The position numbers and the translations under genes were made by a program. DNA of 64,000 nt from Desulfobacula sp. (GTDB lineage: Bacteria > Desulfobacterota > Desulfobacteria > Desulfobacterales > Desulfobacteraceae), in contig NZ_JAQYWD010000023.1 in NCBI RefSeq assembly GCF_030145145.1, positions 1 to 64,000 on the forward strand. The letters run 5' to 3'. This document shows, one piece after another, positions 59,279-64,000 of the stretch. The notes under the pieces are model-generated. The model was not told where the DNA came from and made no database searches. It was given only the letters and a program-made list of their open reading frames with translations. Each line of letters opens with the position of its first letter. Within the stretch, counting starts at the first letter, position 1.

Positions 59279-60328
59279 ATGAATAAAAATGATCCCCCTA
59301 GAAAATTGACCCGGCTGTTTATGGGCATTGGCTTAATTTTCGGTATCATCGTCGTCAGCATTTTTTTTCAAACCCTGACATTATGGAAAATCAGCCAGAC
59401 CTGGCCTGTGACCACCGGTATTGTCACCCGAACGGCCTCAAAAGGATGGTGGGATGAAGAAAGGGAGCGCCGTTACTATCTGGAATATGAGTATACCGTG
59501 GGAGAAAAGACCTATACCAATGTCCAGTTTCATTTTAAAGAAAGAAGCATAAAAAAATATAAGTACCTGATCAGGAAGTATAAAAAGGGAGATCCCATAC
59601 CGGTATGGGTTAATCCGGAGTCTCCCGACCAGGCGGTCATTAACACAGCCTACCCGAGAGATGGGTTTGCTCTCCTTGTTGTGTTGACCGGTTTTCTAAT
59701 GATGATGGGAACCATGATCCTCAAAGAAACCCGATGGCAGCGCCAGACACAGGCGTTAACCGCTGCCCTGCCCAAGGATTATCAAGGGGATCAACCATTG
59801 CCGGCATCCGGCATCCTCACCGACAGCGGCGGGGTTGTCCGTCTCAATACAGGTATGTCAATTTTCTGGAGTTTCGGGATCCCGTTTGTCTGTTTCTCCT
59901 TCTTGAGTCTTTTGTTCATGATGATCTTTCTAAATGAATTAAATCCCGGGTGGTCATTATTGGATTACTCAAGCATCATGGCCGGATCCTGGGGGGCAAG
60001 CCTGGTGGGTGGGTTTTTGATAAAAATCGGTTTCAGGAAAACACTTGAGATCAATGCCGATCAAAAAATGATAACGGAAACATCGGCCACTTTTTTCAAA
60101 CAAACGTCAAGGAAGTATGCGTTTTCAGATATCCAGGAACTGCTATTGGAAAGGGAGACATGGCGCAAGACCAATACCCTTAAAAACTGGATACTTTATT
60201 TACACACCCAATCACGGCAATCCATTTTTGTTTCTTTTCGGCACAGGGACATCCAGCCTTCAGATGAGGCGTATCTGGGCTGTGTCAAACAACGGTTGGA
60301 AACCCTTATTTTCGGAGCCCACCCATGA
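59279..60328 (+). CDS. DUF3592-family membrane protein (candidate RHS partner)
   Basis: A 349-aa protein with membrane segments near residues 13-33, 122-142, 195-217 and 228-250. Between the first two is a DUF3592 domain (about 38-118: WPVTTGIVTRTASKGWW, LEYEYTVGEKTYTN, YKKGDPIPVWVNPESPDQA). The C-terminal 90 residues are a PH-like soluble region (LEINADQKMITETSATF). DUF3592 has no settled function but is often found beside RHS and polymorphic-toxin genes, so an immunity or accessory role for the RHS protein 24 bp upstream is possible. Its stop overlaps the next gene by 4 bp. Confidence 0.72.
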   Translation: MNKNDPPRKLTRLFMGIGLIFGIIVVSIFFQTLTLWKISQTWPVTTGIVTRTASKGWWDEERERRYYLEYEYTVGEKTYTNVQFHFKERSIKKYKYLIRKYKKGDPIPVWVNPESPDQAVINTAYPRDGFALLVVLTGFLMMMGTMILKETRWQRQTQALTAALPKDYQGDQPLPASGILTDSGGVVRLNTGMSIFWSFGIPFVCFSFLSLLFMMIFLNELNPGWSLLDYSSIMAGSWGASLVGGFLIKIGFRKTLEINADQKMITETSATFFKQTSRKYAFSDIQELLLERETWRKTNTLKNWILYLHTQSRQSIFVSFRHRDIQPSDEAYLGCVKQRLETLIFGAHP

Positions 60329-61227
60329 ACCGCATGGCTCGCTTGATATCCGTCATTCTCATGGGCTGCCTGTTTTTACCCCAGCACATACCAGCGGCAG
60401 AACCGTCTCTGTCCGGAAACATCCTTTTCTCATCAAACCATTCCGGCAACTGGGACCTGTGGACGGTTCGCCCGGATGGAAAGAAACTTGTACAGGTCAC
60501 CCATACAGATGGAGATGACCTGTTTCCCAGCGTGTCTCCGGACGGAAAAAAAATTCTCTATGCAGATGGCAGACGGAATCTCTGGACCATGCGAGGGGAC
60601 GGGACGGATCGGGCGATGATACCACTTCCGCCCGGGATTTATGCCCATCCCACCTGGCGCCGGGATGGAAAAAAAATCGCATTTGTTAAATATACGGTAC
60701 TCCCGTCAGACAAAGGGGAGTTGTGGCAAATTGAACGGCACACAGGGGGATGGAAAGAACCGGAACGGCTCTGCGCCTATCCGCCCATGAGAAGTTATCC
60801 GTCTTATTCACCGGATGGCCTGGAACTGGCCTATGCCGAGTTCAGGCGGGACAAGATCCTGGGCGTGGTGGAGGAAGTCGGTATCATGGACCTGAAAACG
60901 GGGGGCTTTCGGCTGATGACTGCGGACCTGGCCGACACCTACCACCCGGTCTGGTCTCCAAAAGGAGATCAGATTGCCTATGTATCCAATAAGGCGGGGA
61001 ATTATGATATATGGATCTTGAATTTAAAAGACAAAACCCACCATTCATTAACCCGGGACCCGTCCTTTGACGGGGATCCTGTATGGTCTCCCACCGGACA
61101 GGAAATCGCATTTGTTTCTGCAAGATCCGGAAACAGGGAAATATGGGTGATATCGTTGATCGGTGACCGGCTCCGGCAGATTACCGACATGAAAAAAACA
61201 AGTAGCAATCCGTTCTGGGTAAAATAA
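60325..61227 (+). CDS. Secreted TolB-like (PD40) beta-propeller protein
   Basis: A 300-aa protein with signal peptide (about 1-25) and six PD40/TolB-type blades: DLWTVRPDGKKLVQVTH, FPSVSPDGKKILYA, HPTWRRDGKKIAFV, YPSYSPDGLELAYA, HPVWSPKGDQIAYV and DPVWSPTGQEIAFV. TolB binds Pal and TolA in the periplasm, but this protein lacks the TolB N-terminal domain, so it is better seen as a stand-alone periplasmic or secreted interaction propeller. It overlaps the DUF3592 gene by 4 bp and belongs to the operon of the giant protein. Confidence 0.78.
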   Translation: MNRMARLISVILMGCLFLPQHIPAAEPSLSGNILFSSNHSGNWDLWTVRPDGKKLVQVTHTDGDDLFPSVSPDGKKILYADGRRNLWTMRGDGTDRAMIPLPPGIYAHPTWRRDGKKIAFVKYTVLPSDKGELWQIERHTGGWKEPERLCAYPPMRSYPSYSPDGLELAYAEFRRDKILGVVEEVGIMDLKTGGFRLMTADLADTYHPVWSPKGDQIAYVSNKAGNYDIWILNLKDKTHHSLTRDPSFDGDPVWSPTGQEIAFVSARSGNREIWVISLIGDRLRQITDMKKTSSNPFWVK

Positions 61228-61255
61228 CCCGTATCCGGATAAAAGGGGGAGGATA

Positions 61256-62416
61256 ATGAACGTTAGAAACTGGTTGATAAAAAAAACCCGGCCAATGCCG
61301 TTTATTCCGGCATTCCTGGCCCTGTTCCTTTGGCTGAATGCGGCAGGCAGTATGGCTTCAGGGCTGGCCATTCAAAATGTACAGGTGGATCCGGGCACGC
61401 TCAGGCCCGGAGAGTCGGTTGGCCTATCCTTTTATCTTAACACAGCAGCAAGGGTGACGATCCGGGTATACACCCCTGACTATAATGTCATCCGGCATCT
61501 GATCACTGACCAGACCAGACCCGCCGGTATCAACACGGTTTCCTGGGACGGACGCGACGATTCAGGCCAAATGGTCCCCAATGAGGCCTACCTTTTTGGG
61601 ATTGCAGCCAGTGGTGCAGATGGCACCCGGGTGGTCTACGACCCGACAGCCCATTCCGGCGGGGAGATCAGTGACGTCCGGATTCAGAACATTGACGGTA
61701 CAGCCGGCAAATACAACATCTCCTATACGGTCCCGCATCCATCCCGCATCAGTCTCCAGGCCGGCGTCCATAATGGCCCGCTGCTGAAAACCCTCATCGA
61801 CTGGCAGCCCATGCCGGCAGGCGAATATGATTACCCATGGGATGGCATGGATGAGACCGGTCAGATACAGGTAATGGCGGAATCCGGAACTCACCTGTAT
61901 CTCGAAGGATTTCTCCTTCCGGAAAACGGGGTCATTGTCCAGGGAAGCGATCCAGATTATCTTGAATACCAAAAACGTCTTCCCGAACCTGAAAGGGAGG
62001 ATATCCTCTCCCATCAGACCACGCGGCGATCCACCATGGCCCGGATTAACGAGGGGGTGTCTGCCCAGTATTTAGTCGAGCGGTCCAGGAATGTTGCCCC
62101 GGTGTTTACCGTATACCTTGAAGGCGATACCACCACAGGGCTTGGGGAAAAGCCCGTAACGACCGTTTCCGGTGACACCCGCCTGAAGGTTGTGGTGGCG
62201 CCGGAGAGTATGGCTGCTTTCAATGAATCCCGGTATGAAATCATCATTTTTGTTGACAACAATCGCTTTGACGAAGAAGAACATGCCCATACGCCATATA
62301 CCTATACCCTTGACACCCGAAAGCTGTCAAACGGGGAACACCTGATAACGATCAATCAGGCTTGCCTGACCGGTCAGGTGGGAGCATATTCGTTCAAAAT
62401 AAACGTGAATAATTAA
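61256..62416 (+). CDS. Secreted protein with FlgD-Ig-like repeats
   Basis: A 386-aa protein with signal peptide (about 1-34). Two FlgD-Ig-like modules lie at about 36-125 (VDPGTLRPGESVGLSFYL, INTVSWDGRDDSGQMVPNEA) and about 140-225 (YDYPWDGMDETGQIQVM). The same kind of module (TWDGKNEAGQVLASGAY) ends the 3988-aa giant protein of this operon. The C-terminal 150 residues (about 230-386) are an unrecognised domain ending in a beta-rich IFVDNNRFDEEE...SFKINVNN. GGGGGAGG precedes the ATG. It may share a binding partner with, or assemble onto, the giant protein. Confidence 0.68.
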   Translation: MNVRNWLIKKTRPMPFIPAFLALFLWLNAAGSMASGLAIQNVQVDPGTLRPGESVGLSFYLNTAARVTIRVYTPDYNVIRHLITDQTRPAGINTVSWDGRDDSGQMVPNEAYLFGIAASGADGTRVVYDPTAHSGGEISDVRIQNIDGTAGKYNISYTVPHPSRISLQAGVHNGPLLKTLIDWQPMPAGEYDYPWDGMDETGQIQVMAESGTHLYLEGFLLPENGVIVQGSDPDYLEYQKRLPEPEREDILSHQTTRRSTMARINEGVSAQYLVERSRNVAPVFTVYLEGDTTTGLGEKPVTTVSGDTRLKVVVAPESMAAFNESRYEIIIFVDNNRFDEEEHAHTPYTYTLDTRKLSNGEHLITINQACLTGQVGAYSFKINVNN

Positions 62417-62434
62417 GCAAGAGGGGACAAAGAG

Positions 62435-63184
62435 ATGAGAGGATTAAAATCAGCCATAACCGATAACAGCCTGTTTCGCAGGGTGATATGGCATGCACGG
62501 CTTATGCTGTTTCTGATACTGGTTTATCCCATATCTTTGTATGCAGCAGCCGATATCCGGATAGAGGCCGCATCTATCCAGTATGTGGGGGGCGAATTCC
62601 GTGTGGATATCATGATTGAAGGGGTAAGTGACCTTTATGGCATGGCCTTTGACCTGGTGTATGATCCAACCTCCCTTGAAGTAATGGATGCGGAACCGAC
62701 AAAGGACGGAATTCAACCGAAAGTCACGGAAGGAACGCTGCTCAACAGCAATGGAACGGATACCACGCTGCTCAAGGCATCACTGGAGGATAATCTTCCG
62801 GGTAACCTGGTCATCGGCCTCACCCGGTCCGGAGATGTGAGCGGGGTTGCCTCCCCGGCGGAGACCGTGTTTTTGTCTGTTTATTTTCGACCGAAAAAAA
62901 TCGGGACCGACCAACTGGCCCTTCGCAACACGGGCGTAATCGGGGCTCAGAATCAGGATATTCTTGTCAGTTCATGGGGTGTACTTGATGTGACAATTCA
63001 AGACCAGAACTGGATCGGAGATGTCAATCACACCTTTTCCATTGATCTGGCAGATGTGATTCTGGTGTTGAAAGCGCTCTCCCAAAATACGGATGCACCT
63101 GTTTACCGTGATGCCGATGTGAACAAGGATGGAAAAATCGGGCTTGAAGAGGCTGCCAATGCATTGCAGCACCCCTCTGAATAA
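62435..63184 (+). CDS. Secreted cohesin-dockerin protein
   Basis: A 249-aa protein with signal peptide (about 1-33). A cohesin-like beta sandwich (about 35-188) shows FRVDIMIEGVSDLYGMAFDL, YDPTSLEVMDAEP and ETVFLSVYFRPKKIGTDQLA. The C-terminal dockerin (about 191-249) has two calcium loops, DVNHTFSIDLAD and DVNKDGKIGLEE. A protein made only of one cohesin plus one dockerin is an ideal adaptor or chain-former: its cohesin can hold one dockerin protein while its dockerin binds another cohesin. Intramolecular or homotypic binding is also possible. It is the last gene of the plus-strand operon, 18 bp after the FlgD-Ig gene, and converges on the TPR gene. Confidence 0.8.
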   Translation: MRGLKSAITDNSLFRRVIWHARLMLFLILVYPISLYAAADIRIEAASIQYVGGEFRVDIMIEGVSDLYGMAFDLVYDPTSLEVMDAEPTKDGIQPKVTEGTLLNSNGTDTTLLKASLEDNLPGNLVIGLTRSGDVSGVASPAETVFLSVYFRPKKIGTDQLALRNTGVIGAQNQDILVSSWGVLDVTIQDQNWIGDVNHTFSIDLADVILVLKALSQNTDAPVYRDADVNKDGKIGLEEAANALQHPSE

Positions 63185-63213
63185 ACCGCTGAAATGGGGA
63201 ATGGTTGTTTTTT

Positions 63214-64000
63214 TCATTTATGGTCAATAATCTTTTTTATCTGGTCTCTGTTCTGAACATTGGGGTTCTGTTCCAGGGCTTTTTTGAAATGAAGAACACT
63301 CTGTTTTTTTTTATTTAAATACTGGTAATACAAAATTGCCAGGTTCAATTGGGCATTGGGCCAGGCAGGATTTATGGCCACTGTTCTTTCAAGTATCCGG
63401 GCGGCTTGTTCGTATTGTTTCAAATACACCTGGCAAAGACCCATATTATACAGGATCATGGCATTGTCAGGTTCTGTTACAGCCGCCGTTTGAAAAGATG
63501 CCACGGCTTTGTCATATTGTTTTTGACCCATGTAAATCCCGGCTATATTCATGTGGGCTTTTGAAAAATCCGGTTTTATGTCAAGGACTTTTTGATAATA
63601 CCCCATTGCGGTGTCATGCTGGTTCAGGCCGCTGTAGGCGACCCCAAGATTTAAAAGCGCATTCATGTGGTAGGGATATGCTTTTATAACGGTTTGCAGG
63701 GCATCAATCCCCTTTTGATAATCTCCTGTTTCAATATATCCCCTGGCAGCGTAAGATAAAATTTTTTTTCTGTTCGGGTTTAACGCATATGCGGCGTTTG
63801 CAGCGGCAATAACGGATGTCCACTCTCGTCTTGTTTCAAAGGTCTTTGCCTGCAGATAATTTCGGTCACACGTGATATCCCGATCATAATATCTTACCGA
63901 ATACCACAGCAGGGGGACACATAAAACAATCAGCACGGCAAGCCCTTTTTCAGGCACCTTTATTCCAGGATATCCTGTCGGTTGTGACACACACAAAACA
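63214..64000 (-). CDS. TPR-repeat C-terminal part of a membrane protein, probably Wzy/O-antigen-ligase-like (5' end outside window)
   Basis: The reading frame is open at the right edge, and the first in-window start (TTG at 63996) is not convincing, so this is the 3' part of a larger gene. It shows one membrane helix (LAVLIVLCVPLLWYSVRYY), then TPR units over about 200 residues: EWTSVIAAANAAYALNPNRK, YQKGIDALQTVIKAYPYHMN, LGVAYSGLNQHDTAMGYYQK and AARILERTVAINPAWPNAQL. A last membrane helix followed by such TPRs is the usual C terminus of Wzy_C-type polysaccharide polymerases/ligases in this group; that identity is an inference because the catalytic part is not in the window. Confidence 0.6.
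   Translation of the reverse strand, partial: VLCVSQPTGYPGIKVPEKGLAVLIVLCVPLLWYSVRYYDRDITCDRNYLQAKTFETRREWTSVIAAANAAYALNPNRKKILSYAARGYIETGDYQKGIDALQTVIKAYPYHMNALLNLGVAYSGLNQHDTAMGYYQKVLDIKPDFSKAHMNIAGIYMGQKQYDKAVASFQTAAVTEPDNAMILYNMGLCQVYLKQYEQAARILERTVAINPAWPNAQLNLAILYYQYLNKKKQSVLHFKKALEQNPNVQNRDQIKKIIDHK

Overview
The window looks like chromosome from a deltaproteobacterium, most likely an anaerobic sulfate-reducer-like member of the Desulfobacteraceae. This is an inference from three things: a type II secretion (T2SS) operon that includes gspN, the degenerate dockerin-type calcium repeats common in that group, and the style of the very large secreted proteins. No 16S rRNA or sulfate-reduction gene is present to confirm it. 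I see no tRNA, rRNA, CRISPR array or intact insertion sequence.

Layout. (1) 1-404: the edge of a PIN toxin / ribbon-helix-helix antitoxin pair with a clear promoter-operator. (2) 423-6092: a minus-strand exopolysaccharide operon (YjbE-like small protein, Wza-type SLBB export protein, YjbH outer-membrane protein). (3) 6503-10400: a plus-strand set with a possible LptC-fold protein, GspF, a membrane protein with HEAT-like repeats and a CPBP protease. (4) 10397-13239: a secreted C10 (streptopain) protease ending in a dockerin, then a GNAT/DUF1778 toxin-antitoxin pair. (5) 13240-13639: nested inverted repeats and a strong terminator. (6) 13640-29088: a six-gene minus-strand operon of secreted proteins, including a cohesin-bearing scaffold-like protein, a periplasmic STN-domain protein and a 1717-aa dockerin protein. 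(7) 29417-38267: the T2SS operon gspL-M-N-C-D-E followed by yidD and a TPR protein, all from one good sigma70-type promoter. (8) 38375-42158: an FbpABC-like ABC transporter overlapping a secreted ChrB-C-domain protein. (9) 42235-63184: a sigma70-type promoter driving a 3988-aa dockerin/propeller/PKD/LamG protein, then an RHS protein, a DUF3592 membrane protein, a TolB-like propeller, a FlgD-Ig-like protein and a small cohesin-dockerin protein. (10) 63214-64000: the 3' end of a TPR gene, probably a Wzy/O-antigen-ligase-like polymerase.

How it may fit together. Nearly every large product has a signal peptide, and the T2SS genes lie between the two secreted-protein operons. Two cohesin-like modules and four dockerin-like modules occur in six... 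strictly five different proteins here, one of which carries both. The simplest reading is a non-cellulosomal, T2SS-exported, calcium-dependent extracellular assembly (protease, giant adhesin, scaffold), possibly held in the Yjb/Wza exopolysaccharide. That is a hypothesis: cohesin and dockerin modules outside cellulosomes are known, but their pairing here has to be tested.

The most unusual single object is the 3988-aa protein. It has four seven-repeat propeller arrays, sixteen PKD-type domains of which four are split at the same point by an inserted domain, and LamG-like domains inserted into one kind of propeller loop, so that at one place LamG sits inside a propeller that sits inside a PKD domain.
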